This document shows, one piece after another, positions 9,539 to 20,323 of a stretch of DNA of 64,000 bases. A model generated the notes under the pieces. That model ran no database searches and was not told the origin of the DNA. It saw only the letters and a program-made list of their open reading frames with translations. The translations under genes were made by a program, and so were the position numbers. Origin of the DNA: Cognatazoarcus halotolerans (GTDB taxonomy: Bacteria > Pseudomonadota > Gammaproteobacteria > Burkholderiales > Rhodocyclaceae). Position 1 is the stretch's first letter; every line of letters begins with the position of its first letter. The stretch spans positions 186,001-250,000 of the forward strand of contig NZ_WUAF01000005.1 in assembly GCF_009800965.1 (NCBI RefSeq), given 5' to 3'.

Positions 9539-10352
9539 GACGCGGATTATTACCGCGGTCGTCCTGGTCACTTTTTTTGCAGGTCTGTTGTTTTTTGCTT
9601 CCCCGTTTCAATGGATGCTGTTCGCCGCCGCAGTGGCGGCGATTGGTGCGTGGGAATGGGGGGCGCTGATTCGCGCAGCCACGGCCTTCAGATATGCCTA
9701 CGCGTTCGGCATCGCGCTGATAGTGCTTTTTCTCGCACCCTCGGGTCTCTCGGGTTTGGGGGAAGTGGTGGCGCGGACGTCGTTCGTCGTTAGCGGTAGT
9801 TTCTGGCTGCTCGTGGTACCGTTTTGGCTGCGAAACCGGTGGCGGTTCGATTCGGTGTTGGTCGGCGCAGGGGTGGGTGTCATCCTGCTCGTACCAACTG
9901 CTCTGGCGCTGATTTTGTTGCGGCAGTCGGGGGCGTGGATTCTACTGGCGGTTATGGCAGCCGTGTGGGTTGCAGATATCGGGGCATTTTTTGTGGGTCG
10001 GCGTTTTGGCCGGATCAAGCTTGCTCCGATGATCAGCCCGGGCAAAAGCCGCGAAGGCGCCTATGGGGCGATCATGGCGGTATGGATCTATGGTGCGCTC
10101 GTACTTGTAATGGGTTTCCGAGTCGCGCTCGGTCCTGTCGAATGGCTCGCGTTTCTGGCGGTTCTTGCGGTGCTGACCGTGGTGAGCATCATGGGTGATC
10201 TTTTTGAATCGCTCGCGAAACGGCAGGCGGGGGTCAAGGACAGCGGCACGATTCTTCCGGGCCATGGAGGCGTACTCGACCGGATCGACAGCCTCACCTC
10301 GGCGCTTCCGTTCTCAGCGCTCCTGCTTGCGGCTTCAGTCCCGTTCCACTGA
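9531..10352 (+). CDS. cdsA: Phosphatidate cytidylyltransferase (CDP-diglyceride synthase)
   Basis: Makes CDP-diacylglycerol from phosphatidic acid and CTP in the inner membrane, the entry to all phospholipids. The 273-residue protein has about eight hydrophobic helices. Near its end is the family signature, read here as [13 protein letters not shown] followed by [13 protein letters not shown], with the metal-binding aspartates. [13 protein letters not shown] and SPGKSREG, the usual middle motifs, are present. It overlaps uppS by eight bases; dxr follows after 76 bases. The uppS-cdsA-dxr order is typical of proteobacteria. Confidence 0.95.
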   Translation: MLKTRIITAVVLVTFFAGLLFFASPFQWMLFAAAVAAIGAWEWGALIRAATAFRYAYAFGIALIVLFLAPSGLSGLGEVVARTSFVVSGSFWLLVVPFWLRNRWRFDSVLVGAGVGVILLVPTALALILLRQSGAWILLAVMAAVWVADIGAFFVGRRFGRIKLAPMISPGKSREGAYGAIMAVWIYGALVLVMGFRVALGPVEWLAFLAVLAVLTVVSIMGDLFESLAKRQAGVKDSGTILPGHGGVLDRIDSLTSALPFSALLLAASVPFH

Positions 10353-10428
10353 CCAGGCTTTGCCCTGCGAACCTCGGGCTCGCCTACACTACGCAGAATC
10401 CTCCCGAGAGCATACCAACTCAGAAAAA

Positions 10429-11601
10429 ATGCAGTCCATTACAGTCCTTGGTTCGACCGGCTCAATCGGGGTGAGCACCCTTGACGTCATTGCGCGCCAT
10501 CCTGATCGATATCGGATTTTTGCGCTGACAGCCCACCGCCAGATCGATAAGTTGCTCGTCCAGATCCGGGCGCATTCACCGCGCATCGCCGTGGTTGGCA
10601 CGGCTGCCGATGCCGCCAGCTTGCGAGCTACTTTGCGGGACGAGGGTTTGTCGACCGAAGTGATGAGCGGGCCTGATGCGCTGGAACTGGTTTCGTCGGC
10701 GGTTGACGTCGACACGGTCATGGCCGCGATAGTCGGCGCTGCCGGGCTCAGGCCGACGCTTGCGGCGGCTCGTGCGGGAAAGCGGATTCTGCTGGCAAAC
10801 AAGGAAGCCCTGGTGATGTCGGGCCAGGTGTTCATGAGCGCCGTCAGGGAAGGCGGTGCGAGCCTCCTTCCCATCGATAGCGAGCACAATGCGATTTTCC
10901 AGGCTTTGCCCGATCATTACGCTCGAGATCCCGAGGTGCATGGCGTAAACCGGATCTTGCTGACCGCTTCCGGCGGGCCGTTCCGCAAGTTTGAGCCGGC
11001 CGCCTTGGCTCGCGTGACACCGGAACAAGCCTGCAATCATCCAAATTGGGTGATGGGACGGAAAATCTCGGTCGACTCGGCCACCATGATGAACAAGGGG
11101 CTCGAGGTAATTGAAGCCCACTGGCTCTTCGGTGCTCCGGCAGAGATGATCCAGGTGGTCGTGCATCCGCAAAGTGTCATCCATTCGATGGTCCAGTACA
11201 TCGATGGGTCCGTTGTCGCCCAGCTGGGTAATCCGGATATGCGAACCCCCATCGCTCACGCGCTTGCTTTCCCGTGGCGGATCGAATCGGGGGTGGCGTC
11301 CCTGGACCTGTTTTCTATCGCAAAGCTCGAGTTCGAACCCCCCGATTTTGATCGCTTTCCGTGCCTTGCATTGGCCTATCAGGCCTTGAGAAGTGGTGGC
11401 ACCGCGCCAGCAGTATTGAATGCTGCCAACGAGGAAGCCGTTTCCGCATTTCTTGATGGTCAAATCGATTTTTTGCGAATTCCACGCCTCATAGCCGCCG
11501 CGCTGGAACAGATCCCGGCATCGGCTGTCTCTTCCCTGGATGATGTCCTGGCGGCCGATCTCATGGCCCGCGAATTCGTTACAAAACAGATTTCCGCCTG
11601 A
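10429..11601 (+). CDS. dxr: 1-deoxy-D-xylulose 5-phosphate reductoisomerase
   Basis: Second step of the methylerythritol phosphate route to isoprenoids: it rearranges and reduces DXP to MEP with NADPH. The 390-residue product begins with the NADPH loop GSTGSIG (residues 8-14). It carries [11 protein letters not shown], the metal/substrate region [10 protein letters not shown], the flexible active-site loop with [23 protein letters not shown] (in pieces), and the C-terminal helical domain. The ATG at 10429 is the family start; an upstream extension would run into cdsA. The later MEP genes ispD and ispF are in the same window at 41998-43201. Confidence 0.97.
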   Translation: MQSITVLGSTGSIGVSTLDVIARHPDRYRIFALTAHRQIDKLLVQIRAHSPRIAVVGTAADAASLRATLRDEGLSTEVMSGPDALELVSSAVDVDTVMAAIVGAAGLRPTLAAARAGKRILLANKEALVMSGQVFMSAVREGGASLLPIDSEHNAIFQALPDHYARDPEVHGVNRILLTASGGPFRKFEPAALARVTPEQACNHPNWVMGRKISVDSATMMNKGLEVIEAHWLFGAPAEMIQVVVHPQSVIHSMVQYIDGSVVAQLGNPDMRTPIAHALAFPWRIESGVASLDLFSIAKLEFEPPDFDRFPCLALAYQALRSGGTAPAVLNAANEEAVSAFLDGQIDFLRIPRLIAAALEQIPASAVSSLDDVLAADLMAREFVTKQISA

Positions 11602-11613
11602 AGGTCGCGCTGC

Positions 11614-12981
11614 ATGAGCTTGATCGATTACCTCGTCCCGTTTGTCGGCGCACTTGCGATTCTGATCGTGATCCACGAACTTGGGCATTTTCTCGTGGCC
11701 CGATGGTGCGGCGTCAAGGTGCTGCGTTTTTCGCTGGGGTTCGGCAAGGTGTTGGCAAGTGTCAGAGCCGGACGGGATGGCACGGAGTGGAGCGTCAGCG
11801 CCTTTCCGCTCGGCGGATACGTGAAAATGCTCGATGAGCGCGAAGGGCCGGTTGCCGAGCACGAAAGAGCGCGCGCTTTCAACAGGCAAACGGTGGGCAA
11901 GCGCTTTGCGATCGTGGCGGCTGGGCCGGTTGCGAATCTCTTGCTCGCAGTAGTGCTCTACTGGGGGCTGTTTTCAACCGGTAGCGACGAGTTGCGACCG
12001 AAGATTGCTGCCCCTCTTGCGGCATCGCCTGCCTCGGTTGCCGGACTGATTGCGGGTGACAGCATCGAGCTGATTGACGGCGACCCGGTGCGCAGCTGGC
12101 AAGAGCTGCGTTGGCGTCTGCTTACCCATGCGATTGATGGCAACACGATCAATCTCGGGGTGCGTAGCGAGGGCTCGCAAGCGCTTGCAGAAAGAACGAT
12201 CTCGCTCGGAGGGCTTTCGATAGACGAGTCCGGCGAGGATCTGGTAAAGCAGATCGGATTGGTACCTTACCGCCCAAAAATACCGGCCGAGATCGGCCGT
12301 GTTGCGGAAGGAAGTCCGGCTGAACGAGCAGGAATGAAGCCCGGCGACCTCGTTATCGCGATCGATGAGCGTCCATTGACGGACTGGGGGGATTTGGTCC
12401 ACGTCGTGAAAGCGTCGGCGGGCAAGCCTTTGGTGTTCACGATTGAACGGGGAGAGAAGCGCGAGAAACTGGCGGTAACGCCTGAAGCCGAAATGGTGGA
12501 TGGACAACCGGTGGCGAGAATCGGCGTGGCGGTGAAGGATCGCCCGGAGTTGCGCGAAGCGATGTTTGTCACCATCCGGTACGGAATTCTCGAGGCATTC
12601 GCGAAAGCGGTCCGGCAAACCTGGGAGACGAGCACCCTCTCGGTATCGGTGATTGGCAAGATGCTGTTTGGTGACGTCTCCTGGAAAAACCTCAGTGGCC
12701 CGGTGACCATTGCCGACTACGCTGGCCAGTCCGCACAGCTTGGGCTCGCCCAGTATCTTAAATTTCTGGCCCTGATCAGCATCAGCCTCGGCGTGCTGAA
12801 CCTGCTTCCCATCCCGGTGCTGGACGGTGGACACTTGCTGTATTATACGATCGAGATCATAAAGGGCAGCCCGATTCCGGAGCGCTTCATGGAGATCGGC
12901 CAACAGGTGGGCATGGCGGTCCTGCTCATGCTGATGGGCTTTGCCTTCTACAACGACATCAATCGCCTTATTTCCGGCTGA
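11614..12981 (+). CDS. rseP: Site-2 protease RseP
   Basis: Inner-membrane zinc protease that cuts anti-sigma factor RseA inside the membrane during the sigmaE envelope stress response and clears remnant signal peptides. The 455-residue protein has HELGH (21-25) in its first membrane helix, GFGK and GGYVKM after it, two periplasmic PDZ domains (about 110-200 and 205-290) with the GSPAERAGMKPGD loop in the second, and NLLPIPVLDGG near the C-terminal helices, which supplies the third zinc ligand. It sits between dxr and bamA, so a main envelope stress regulator is beside its best-known client machinery. Confidence 0.96.
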   Translation: MSLIDYLVPFVGALAILIVIHELGHFLVARWCGVKVLRFSLGFGKVLASVRAGRDGTEWSVSAFPLGGYVKMLDEREGPVAEHERARAFNRQTVGKRFAIVAAGPVANLLLAVVLYWGLFSTGSDELRPKIAAPLAASPASVAGLIAGDSIELIDGDPVRSWQELRWRLLTHAIDGNTINLGVRSEGSQALAERTISLGGLSIDESGEDLVKQIGLVPYRPKIPAEIGRVAEGSPAERAGMKPGDLVIAIDERPLTDWGDLVHVVKASAGKPLVFTIERGEKREKLAVTPEAEMVDGQPVARIGVAVKDRPELREAMFVTIRYGILEAFAKAVRQTWETSTLSVSVIGKMLFGDVSWKNLSGPVTIADYAGQSAQLGLAQYLKFLALISISLGVLNLLPIPVLDGGHLLYYTIEIIKGSPIPERFMEIGQQVGMAVLLMLMGFAFYNDINRLISG

Positions 12982-12988
12982 ACAATTC

Positions 12989-15316
12989 ATGAAACGTAAG
13001 CTTCTTTCAGGGCTTGTAGCGGCCCTTTTCGCCGTAGCTTTGCCCGCGGCAGCCTTCGATCCCTTTGTTATCAAGGATATACGTGTCGAAGGCATTCAGC
13101 GTACCGAAGCAGGGACGATCTTCAATTATCTGCCGGTCAAGGTGGGTGACCGTTTCACCGAGGAGCAGGCGTCCGAGTCGATCCGCGCATTGTTTGCGAC
13201 AGGTTTCTTCAAGGATGTCCGGATCGAAACCGACGGCGGCGTGCTGGTCGTCGTGGTCGACGAGCGCCCGGCGATCGCCCAGATCACCTTCGACGGTGTC
13301 AAGGAGTTCGACAAAGAAGCGCTCAAGAAGGGTTTGCGCGAAGTAGGGCTAGCCGAATCGAGAATCTTTGACCGTGCGTTGCTCGAGCAGGCAGAGCAGG
13401 AGCTCAAGCGACAATACCTTTCCCGGGGCCTGTATGCCGCACAGATCACGACGACCACGACACCGCTCGAGCGCAATCGCGTGGCTGTCAACTTCAAGGT
13501 TGTCGAGGGCGATGTAGCTAAGATCCGTCAGATCAAGATCGTTGGTGCAAAAGCCTTTAAGGAAAAGGAGCTGATCGACCTCTTTCAGCTCACGACGCCG
13601 ACCTGGTTTACCTGGTATTCCAAGAACGATCAATATTCGAAGCAGAAGCTCTCTGCCGATCTCGAAAGCCTGCGCTCGTTTTATCTGAACCAGGGTTATC
13701 TCGATTTCAACGTCGATGCAACCCAGGTTTCCATCACGCCCGACAAGAAAGACATCTACATAACGATCAATCTGAGCGAGGGTGAAAAGTACACTGTGTC
13801 GGGCGTCCGTCTTACCGGCGATCTGATTCTCCCGGAGGCAGAGTACGCGAAACTGGTGACAATACGTCCTGGAGAGGTGTTTTCGCGTGAGCGCCTGACT
13901 GAAACGAACAAGGCGATCACCGATCGGCTCGGAAATGAAGGCTATGCATTCGCGAACGTGAATGCGGCCCCCGAGCTGGACAAGGAGAAACGCACTGTCG
14001 CATTTACGATTTTCGTAGATCCGGGCCGTCGGGTATACGTACGTCGCATCAATGTTGGCGGCAATACCAAGACGCGTGATGAGGTGGTGCGGCGCGAGAT
14101 GCGGCAGCTCGAGGGTGCGTGGTACGACGGCGAAAAGATCAATCGGTCCCGGACGCGGATCGAGCGGTTGGGTTACTTCGACGAGGTTAACGTCGAGACG
14201 CCGGCGGTGACTGGCACCACGGATCAGGTTGATCTGAACTTCACGGTAAAGGAGCGGCCCACTGGCAATCTGACGCTTGGTGCGGGTTTCTCCAGTTCCG
14301 AGAATCTGGTGCTTTCCGCGTCGATCGCTCAGCAGAACCTGTTCGGATCAGGAAACTCTGCGTCATTGCAGGTGAATACCAGCAGCACGAACCGGACAAT
14401 TGCGCTGTCGTTCACCAACCCTTACTACACGCCGGATGGTCTGAGTCTCGGTTGGGACATCTATCAGCGCAATATCGATCCTACCTCGACGACAATCGCA
14501 CCGTACAAGACATCATCGGTAGGCGGTGGGGTCAGGGTAGGAGTGCCGATCGCCGAGGATGATTCGATATCTTTTGGGTTGGCAGTCGATCAGACGACGA
14601 TCACGACCTTCAGTGGCGATCCGGATTATGGCGACAGTCCGCAGCAGTATTATGACTTCTGCGATGAGTATGGAAATCGGGCCAAATGTACGGTTTCCAG
14701 TCTTGTCGGCACCGTCGGCTGGGCGCGCGACAAACGGGACAGTTTCCTTTACCCCCGGGCAGGAACTTATCAGCGCTTCGCTGTAGAGGCTGCCTTGCCG
14801 GTCGGTGATCTTCGCTACGGCAAGCTCTCATACCAGCACCAGCACTGGATTCCGATCGGGACGCGTGACTATGCGCTGATGCTGAACGGAGAAGTCGGCT
14901 GGGCCCACGGCTATGGTGGCCGTACGCTACCGTTTTACAAGAACTTCTTCGTTGGTGGCATTGGCTCGGTCAGGGGCTTCGAGCAAAGCTCGCTGGGGCC
15001 GACGATCACTCAAACCGATGGGTCTGTCGACAGCCTCGGCGGCAACCGCAAGCTCGTTGGTAATGCCGAGTTTTATTTCCCGATTCCGGGCACCGGCAAG
15101 GAGCGGGCATTCCGCATGTCGGCTTTCCTCGATGGCGGACAGGTCTGGGGGCAGGACGAGAAGTTCAGCCTCTCAGACTTGCGCTACAGTACGGGTTTGG
15201 CATTCTCCTGGAGTTCTCCGATCGGACCGCTCAAGTTCAGCCTTGGTTGGCCGCTCAAGTCGGAGAAGGGTGACAAGACGCAGAAATTCCAGTTCCAGCT
15301 GGGTTCGGTGTTTTGA
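12989..15316 (+). CDS. bamA: Outer membrane protein assembly factor BamA
   Basis: Central beta-barrel of the BAM complex that inserts outer membrane proteins. The 775-residue precursor has a signal peptide (MKRKLLSGLVAALFAVALPAAA, cleavage near residue 22), five POTRA domains to about residue 420, and a 16-strand barrel. VRGF (in GIGSVRGFEQS) marks the conserved loop-6 motif, and the chain ends in phenylalanine (QLGSVF), the usual barrel C-terminus. The ATG at 12989, eight bases after the rseP stop, gives the signal peptide directly. rseP-bamA-skp-lpxD is a conserved envelope assembly order. Confidence 0.97.
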   Translation: MKRKLLSGLVAALFAVALPAAAFDPFVIKDIRVEGIQRTEAGTIFNYLPVKVGDRFTEEQASESIRALFATGFFKDVRIETDGGVLVVVVDERPAIAQITFDGVKEFDKEALKKGLREVGLAESRIFDRALLEQAEQELKRQYLSRGLYAAQITTTTTPLERNRVAVNFKVVEGDVAKIRQIKIVGAKAFKEKELIDLFQLTTPTWFTWYSKNDQYSKQKLSADLESLRSFYLNQGYLDFNVDATQVSITPDKKDIYITINLSEGEKYTVSGVRLTGDLILPEAEYAKLVTIRPGEVFSRERLTETNKAITDRLGNEGYAFANVNAAPELDKEKRTVAFTIFVDPGRRVYVRRINVGGNTKTRDEVVRREMRQLEGAWYDGEKINRSRTRIERLGYFDEVNVETPAVTGTTDQVDLNFTVKERPTGNLTLGAGFSSSENLVLSASIAQQNLFGSGNSASLQVNTSSTNRTIALSFTNPYYTPDGLSLGWDIYQRNIDPTSTTIAPYKTSSVGGGVRVGVPIAEDDSISFGLAVDQTTITTFSGDPDYGDSPQQYYDFCDEYGNRAKCTVSSLVGTVGWARDKRDSFLYPRAGTYQRFAVEAALPVGDLRYGKLSYQHQHWIPIGTRDYALMLNGEVGWAHGYGGRTLPFYKNFFVGGIGSVRGFEQSSLGPTITQTDGSVDSLGGNRKLVGNAEFYFPIPGTGKERAFRMSAFLDGGQVWGQDEKFSLSDLRYSTGLAFSWSSPIGPLKFSLGWPLKSEKGDKTQKFQFQLGSVF

Positions 15317-15345
15317 GCGAAGCAGTATTTTGTGAGGAGGTTTGT

Positions 15346-15867
15346 GTGAAGAAACTCGTAACCAGCCTGGCAGTCGGCACTGCGCTCGTGGCGTTCTCCC
15401 TATCGGCATTTGCCGAAACCAAGATTGGTTTTGTCAATTCCGATCGGGTGATGCGTGATGCCGGGCCTGCAGTAAAGGCACAGAAGAAGCTGGAGAAGGA
15501 ATTCGAGAAGCGCGACCGTGACCTGCAGGAGGCAAGCAAGCAGCTGAGAACGCTCCAGGATACGCTCGAAAGGAACGGTGTCACCATGGCCGAGTCCGAT
15601 CGCCGAGCCAAGGAGCGGGAGTTCAATGATCTGAACCGTGAATTCCAGCGCAAGCAGCGAGAGTTTCGGGAAGACCTGAATCAGCGACGCAATGAGGAAC
15701 TGGCTTCCGTCCTTGAGCGCGCCAACAAGGCGATCAAGCAGATTGCCGAAAGTGAGAATTACGACATCATCTTCCAGGAAGCGGTATACGCGAATCCCAG
15801 GATCGACATTACGGACAAGGTATTGAAAGCGCTTGCCGATAACGGAAAAGCGGCCGACGGAAAATAG
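15346..15867 (+). CDS. skp: Periplasmic OMP chaperone Skp (OmpH family)
   Basis: Trimeric periplasmic chaperone that holds unfolded outer membrane proteins on the way to BamA. The 173-residue precursor has a signal peptide ending at AFA/ET (about residue 22). A long charged coiled-coil region (about 45-140) forms the tentacles, and a short beta cap ([19 protein letters not shown]) forms the trimer body. The start is GTG at 15346, with a near-perfect ribosome site GAGGAGG at 15334-15340. It lies 29 bases after bamA; lpxD begins one base after its stop. Confidence 0.93.
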   Translation: MKKLVTSLAVGTALVAFSLSAFAETKIGFVNSDRVMRDAGPAVKAQKKLEKEFEKRDRDLQEASKQLRTLQDTLERNGVTMAESDRRAKEREFNDLNREFQRKQREFREDLNQRRNEELASVLERANKAIKQIAESENYDIIFQEAVYANPRIDITDKVLKALADNGKAADGK

Positions 15868-15868
15868 A

Positions 15869-16909
15869 ATGCCCGGTAAGGAGCGCGCGTTTCGACTGTC
15901 GGAGATCGTTTCGGCTCTTGGCGGGGAGCAAATGGGGACAGGTGATCCGTTGATCGTGCGGATTGCCACGCTGGAAAATGCGGGGGACGGGGAGATCGCC
16001 TTCTTTTCGAATCCTCGTTATCGTTCGCAGCTCAACGATTGTTCTGCGTCCGCGCTAATTCTTTCGCCTGATGCGGCTGGGTTGTGGGCTCGTCCCGCGA
16101 TTCTGGCCGCCGACCCCTATCTTTACTTCGCGGAAGTCGCCACTCTCTTCACTCCTCCTCGCGGTGCGTGCCCCGGAATCCACCAGTCAGCGGTTGTCGA
16201 ATCCACCCTGAGCGATGAAGTTGAGGTGGCGGCCGGAGCCTGGATCGGGCCGGATGTCGCCATCGGCGACGGATCGGTAATTGGCGCAGGATGCCGGATC
16301 GGCGATGGCGTGACGCTGGGCGCCGGTGTCCGCCTGATGCCCGGAGTCACGATTTATCCGGGTTGCATCCTCGGAAATCGTGTGCTCGTACATTCCGGGG
16401 CGGTCATCGGCTCAGACGGATTCGGGTTCGCGCGAAAGAAGGACGCGAGCTGGTACAAAATTCCTCAGACCGGCAGGGTGGTGATTGGGGACGACGTCGA
16501 GGTCGGGGCCAATACGACGATCGACAGAGGTGCGCTGGACGATACCGTTATCGGCGACGGGGTCAAGCTCGACAACCAGATCCAGATCGGCCACAACGTA
16601 CGCATCGGCGCGCATACGGCAATCGCCGGATGTGTAGGGATCGCAGGCAGTACACGGATTGGCGAGCGCTGTATGGTCGGCGGCCAGGCCGGTATCATCG
16701 GACACCTTGAGATCGCCAGTGATGTGGTGATTTCGGCAGGTACCTTGGTGACCAAATCGATCAGCCGAAAAGGCGTCTATACCGGCAACCTGCCGGTTCA
16801 GGCGCACGCCGAATGGGTCAAGAACTTTGCCCACCTTCGCCATCTGGATGCAATGGCGGATAGAATACGCGCCCTCGAACATCGACTGGCTGAACTGGAG
16901 AAATCGTGA
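15869..16909 (+). CDS. lpxD: UDP-3-O-(3-hydroxyacyl)glucosamine N-acyltransferase
   Basis: Third step of lipid A synthesis: it adds the N-linked hydroxyacyl chain from acyl-ACP to UDP-3-O-acylglucosamine. The 346-residue protein has an N-terminal uridine-binding domain (IAFFSNPRY near 43-51), a left-handed beta helix of hexapeptide repeats (about 105-310), the conserved GSDGFGFA segment (181-188) and the catalytic histidine at about 242 (IGHNVRIG), then a short C-terminal helix. The ATG at 15869 directly follows the skp stop. The last four bases overlap the fabZ GTG start. Confidence 0.97.
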   Translation: MPGKERAFRLSEIVSALGGEQMGTGDPLIVRIATLENAGDGEIAFFSNPRYRSQLNDCSASALILSPDAAGLWARPAILAADPYLYFAEVATLFTPPRGACPGIHQSAVVESTLSDEVEVAAGAWIGPDVAIGDGSVIGAGCRIGDGVTLGAGVRLMPGVTIYPGCILGNRVLVHSGAVIGSDGFGFARKKDASWYKIPQTGRVVIGDDVEVGANTTIDRGALDDTVIGDGVKLDNQIQIGHNVRIGAHTAIAGCVGIAGSTRIGERCMVGGQAGIIGHLEIASDVVISAGTLVTKSISRKGVYTGNLPVQAHAEWVKNFAHLRHLDAMADRIRALEHRLAELEKS

Positions 16910-17352
16910 GCACAATCGAGATCCACGAGATCCTTGAGTATCTTCCCCACCGTTACCCCTTCCTGTTGGTGGATCGGGTGCTCGAACTGGAAGAAGGGAA
17001 GCGCGTTCTTGCTGTCAAGAACGTGACCATGAATGAGCCATTCTTCCAGGGGCATTTCCCGAACAATCCGGTCATGCCCGGCGTTCTCATCATCGAAGCG
17101 ATGGCCCAGGCGGCTGCTGTGCTTTCGTTCAAGACGATGGATACGAAGCCCGATGCCGATTCGGTTGTGTACTTCGCCGGAATCGACGCAGTACGCTTCA
17201 AGCGTCCGGTCGTTCCGGGAGACCAACTGATGATGGAAGTCCATATCGTGCGGAACATGCGCAACATATGGAAATATCAGGGCGTGGCGAAGGTCGATGG
17301 CGAGGTCGCGGCCGAAGCCGAACTGATGTGCGCCCTCAAGAGCCGCAAATGA
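16906..17352 (+). CDS. fabZ: 3-hydroxyacyl-ACP dehydratase FabZ
   Basis: Dehydrates 3-hydroxyacyl-ACP in fatty acid elongation and competes with LpxA/LpxD for hydroxyacyl-ACP, setting the balance of phospholipid to lipid A. The 148-residue hot-dog-fold protein has [13 protein letters not shown], the catalytic [12 protein letters not shown] with His50, and EAMAQ with Glu64. The GTG start at 16906 overlaps the lpxD stop (GTGA); the gene's own stop overlaps the lpxA start (ATGA). This gives tight coupling of the three acyl-ACP enzymes. Confidence 0.97.
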   Translation: MSTIEIHEILEYLPHRYPFLLVDRVLELEEGKRVLAVKNVTMNEPFFQGHFPNNPVMPGVLIIEAMAQAAAVLSFKTMDTKPDADSVVYFAGIDAVRFKRPVVPGDQLMMEVHIVRNMRNIWKYQGVAKVDGEVAAEAELMCALKSRK

Positions 17353-18119
17353 TTCATCCCACAGCCATCGTCCATCCGGATGCGCGTATCGGCGATGGTG
17401 TCGAGATCGGCCCCTACTCGATCATCGGCGCCAATGTCGAGATCGGTGATGAATGTCGTATCGGCCCTCACGTTGTGATCGAGGGCAACACGCGGATCGG
17501 CCGGGAAAACAGGATTTTTCAGTTCTGTTCGATCGGCGCCGCACCGCAGGACAAGAAGTACGACGACGAGCCGACGCGACTCGAGATCGGTGATCGCAAT
17601 ACCATTCGGGAGTTTTGTTCGTTCAATGTCGGCACTGCGCAAGACGCGGGTGTAACAATTGTCGGCAATGACAACTGGATCATGGCCTACGTGCATGTGG
17701 CGCACGACTGTGTGGTCGGAAATAACACGATTTTCGCCAACAATGCCACCCTCGCCGGGCATGTGCAGGTCGGCGACTGGGCAATCCTGGGTGGCTTCAC
17801 TGGCGTTCATCAGTTCGGCCGCGTTGGTGCCCATTCCTTTTGTGGCGTCGGGACAGTCCTCACCCAGGATCTTCCGCCCTACGTCACGGTCTCCGGAAAT
17901 CCTGCGGCGCCACATGGCATCAATAGCGAAGGGCTCAAGCGACGCGGATTCTCGGCTGATGACATCGCGGCAATCAAGCGGGCGTACCGTACGCTATACC
18001 GTTCCGGGCTTGCGCTCGGAGAGGCAAGGCTCAGGATTGCCGAGAGTGCCGCAGAGTCGGAAGCAGTAAGACTCTTTTCCGATTTTATTGCCGATTCCGG
18101 TCGCGGCATCGTCCGTTGA
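17349..18119 (+). CDS. lpxA: UDP-N-acetylglucosamine O-acyltransferase
   Basis: First step of lipid A synthesis: it transfers hydroxyacyl from ACP to the 3-OH of UDP-GlcNAc. The 256-residue protein opens straight into hexapeptide repeats ([20 protein letters not shown]) and forms a left-handed beta helix to about residue 190. It has the catalytic region VHVAHDC (H116/H119), [13 protein letters not shown], and a C-terminal helical part. The ATG at 17349 overlaps the fabZ stop. lpxB follows four bases after its stop. Confidence 0.97.
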   Translation: MIHPTAIVHPDARIGDGVEIGPYSIIGANVEIGDECRIGPHVVIEGNTRIGRENRIFQFCSIGAAPQDKKYDDEPTRLEIGDRNTIREFCSFNVGTAQDAGVTIVGNDNWIMAYVHVAHDCVVGNNTIFANNATLAGHVQVGDWAILGGFTGVHQFGRVGAHSFCGVGTVLTQDLPPYVTVSGNPAAPHGINSEGLKRRGFSADDIAAIKRAYRTLYRSGLALGEARLRIAESAAESEAVRLFSDFIADSGRGIVR

Positions 18120-18123
18120 GCCG

Positions 18124-19275
18124 ATGGTCATCCGTATTGCAATGGTCGCTGGCGAAGCGTCTGGCGACCTTCTGGCCAGTCACCTGATTCGCGCCTTGCG
18201 GCGCCATCTTCCCGAGGTCGAGTTCTACGGTATCGGCGGTCCCAAGATGCAGCGCGAAGGCTTCAACGCGCATTGGCCCTCTGAGCGACTGGCGGTTCAT
18301 GGCTATGTTGATGCACTGAAGCGCTATCGTGAGTTGTCCTCGATCCGCCGGGGGCTGCTCGCTGAAATGCTGAAGCATCCACCCGACGCGTTTATTGGCG
18401 TCGATGCTCCGGACTTCAACCTCTGGCTCGAGGCGCGGATGAAGAAAGCAGGAGTGCCTGCCATCCATTTCGTCAGCCCTTCGATCTGGGCGTGGAGAGC
18501 TGGCCGGCTGGAAAATATTGTTCGCTCGGTCACCCACATGCTGTGCCTGTTTCCGTTCGAGCCGGCGCTTTACGAGGGGCGTGGGATCGACGTTACCTAC
18601 GTGGGTCATCCATTTGCCGATGAATTGCCGCTTCATCCCGACCGCGAGACGATCCGCGAGCAGCTTGCGCTACCGGTCGAGCAGCCGATCATTGCGCTGT
18701 TGCCTGGCAGCCGGCAGTCCGAGGTTCGCAATCTCGGGCCCGTGTTCATCGAGACCGCGAAGCTGATCATCGAGCGGCGACCCGAGGTGCGTTTCATCGT
18801 ACCGCTTGCCACACGGGAAACGCGACAGCTATTCGAGCAGGCCTTGCATGACGCCGGTGCGAGCGAGTTGCCGATCAGGATGTTGTTCGGCCATGCCGTG
18901 GAGGCAATGACCGCAGCCGACGCAGTGCTTGTTGCAAGTGGCACGGCAAGTCTCGAGGCGGCGCTGCTGAAGCGCCCGATGGTGATCTCCTACCGCATGG
19001 GAAAGTGGCAATACAGACTCATGAAACGGATGGCCTACCTGCCTTGGGTGGGGTTGCCCAATATCTTGTGTCGCGAATCGGTCGTTCCGGAACTGCTTCA
19101 GGATGATGCGACGCCGGAGAAATTGGCCGAGGCACTGGAGTCCTGGCTCGACGACACGGACCGGCGCAGGGCGCTTGAAGAGCGCTTCATGGCCTTGCAT
19201 CTCGAACTCCGGCAGGGAACAGCCGAGAAGGCCGCTGCGGCGATTCTGCCCTATGTCACAGGTATCCGCGCATGA
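18124..19275 (+). CDS. lpxB: Lipid-A-disaccharide synthase
   Basis: Joins lipid X to UDP-diacylglucosamine to form the lipid A disaccharide at the inner membrane face. The 383-residue GT19-family protein has AGEASGD near residues 9-15, the YGIGGPKM block, DAPDFN, the PSxWAWRxxR segment, the membrane-contact region with YVGHPFADE, LLPGSRxSEV and [11 protein letters not shown] in the UDP site. The ATG at 18124 lies four bases after lpxA. Its end overlaps the rnhB ATG by four bases. Confidence 0.97.
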   Translation: MVIRIAMVAGEASGDLLASHLIRALRRHLPEVEFYGIGGPKMQREGFNAHWPSERLAVHGYVDALKRYRELSSIRRGLLAEMLKHPPDAFIGVDAPDFNLWLEARMKKAGVPAIHFVSPSIWAWRAGRLENIVRSVTHMLCLFPFEPALYEGRGIDVTYVGHPFADELPLHPDRETIREQLALPVEQPIIALLPGSRQSEVRNLGPVFIETAKLIIERRPEVRFIVPLATRETRQLFEQALHDAGASELPIRMLFGHAVEAMTAADAVLVASGTASLEAALLKRPMVISYRMGKWQYRLMKRMAYLPWVGLPNILCRESVVPELLQDDATPEKLAEALESWLDDTDRRRALEERFMALHLELRQGTAEKAAAAILPYVTGIRA

Positions 19276-19859
19276 TCTGCGGGGTTGACGAGGCCGGTCG
19301 GGGACCCTTGTGCGGGGCGGTCGTTGCCGCGGCCGTGATCCTCGACCCGGCACGACCGATTCCCGGTCTTGCGGATTCGAAGAAACTCTCGGAAAAGCAG
19401 CGCGAGCGTCTTGCGCCCTTGATCCGAGAGCATGCGCTCGCGTGGTCGATCGGCGAGGCCAGCGTTGCAGAGATCGACAGCCTCAATATCCTGTACGCCA
19501 CGATGCTGGCGATGAAACGGGCGGTGGAGCGCCTCTCGATGACGCCCAGCGAGGTTTTGGTCGATGGCAACCGCTGCCCCGAGCTTTCGCTGCCAGTAAG
19601 GGCGATCGTCAAGGGCGATTCCCTCGAGCCGGCGATATCGGCCGCGTCGATCCTCGCCAAAACCGTTCGCGACGAGCAGATGCGGGCACTCGATCGGCGC
19701 TATCCCCAGTACGGTTTCGCGATTCACAAGGGCTACCCGACAGCCGCACATCTTGCGGCCCTAAAGCGATTCGGAGCTTCCGATGCGCATCGGCGCAGCT
19801 TCGGGCCGGTGCGCACGATCCTGTCAAACCCGCCGCTCTGGCCGGAGGATGAGTTCTGA
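19272..19859 (+). CDS. rnhB: Ribonuclease HII
   Basis: Cleaves RNA in RNA-DNA hybrids and single ribonucleotides in DNA, starting ribonucleotide excision repair. The 195-residue protein starts [15 protein letters not shown], with the catalytic Asp6-Glu7 in the DEAGRG motif. It also has DSKKLSE, the KGD segment with another acid, [13 protein letters not shown], and [11 protein letters not shown]. The ATG overlaps the lpxB stop. Co-location with lpxB is common in proteobacteria. The next gene overlaps by one base. Confidence 0.97.
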   Translation: MICGVDEAGRGPLCGAVVAAAVILDPARPIPGLADSKKLSEKQRERLAPLIREHALAWSIGEASVAEIDSLNILYATMLAMKRAVERLSMTPSEVLVDGNRCPELSLPVRAIVKGDSLEPAISAASILAKTVRDEQMRALDRRYPQYGFAIHKGYPTAAHLAALKRFGASDAHRRSFGPVRTILSNPPLWPEDEF

Positions 19860-20323
19860 TGACGCAACTGCAACCGTTCATGCTCGTTTGCCATCTGCTC
19901 GGGGTGATCGTGTGGGTCGGCGGCATGGTCTTCGCATGGCTCTGCCTGCGCCCGGCCGCAGCGGTGCTGGCGCCTGCCGATCGTCTCACCTTGTGGGGCG
20001 CCGTGTTTCAGCGCTTCTTTGCCATGGTCTGGATCGCCATTGCCCTGACGCTGGGCTCCGGGCTGGTAATGATGCTCGTCACAGGTTTCGCGCACGCGCC
20101 GCCAGCCTGGCACATCATGATGTTGACCGGCGCAGTCATGACCGGTGTGTTCGTTTCGATCTGGATTGGTCCATGGCCAGCGTTGTGCTCGGCGCTCGCG
20201 GCGCAGGACTGGGCGGCTGGCGCCAGCGCGCTTGCGAGTATTCGTAAGCGCGTCGGTTTCAATCTCACGCTCGGCCTCATTACCGTCGCAGTCGCGACGC
20301 TCGGACCCACGCTTTCGACGTGA
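19859..20323 (+). CDS. CopD-like four-helix integral membrane protein
   Basis: A 154-residue inner-membrane protein with four predicted helices (about 5-25, 50-72, 80-102, 130-150). The first helix reads HLLGVIVWVGGMVFA, the style of CopD/DUF2269-type proteins, in which the histidine may bind copper or heme. Function here is unknown; no copper genes are nearby. The ATG overlaps the rnhB stop (TGATG), and its own stop overlaps the next gene by four bases, so it is translated with a housekeeping DNA/RNA pair. The family call is moderate and the role is not known. Confidence 0.65.
   Translation: MTQLQPFMLVCHLLGVIVWVGGMVFAWLCLRPAAAVLAPADRLTLWGAVFQRFFAMVWIAIALTLGSGLVMMLVTGFAHAPPAWHIMMLTGAVMTGVFVSIWIGPWPALCSALAAQDWAAGASALASIRKRVGFNLTLGLITVAVATLGPTLST

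Noticed and set aside
10576-11889. 437-codon minus frame opposite dxr and rseP
   Set aside because: Spans two well-supported plus genes and resembles nothing.
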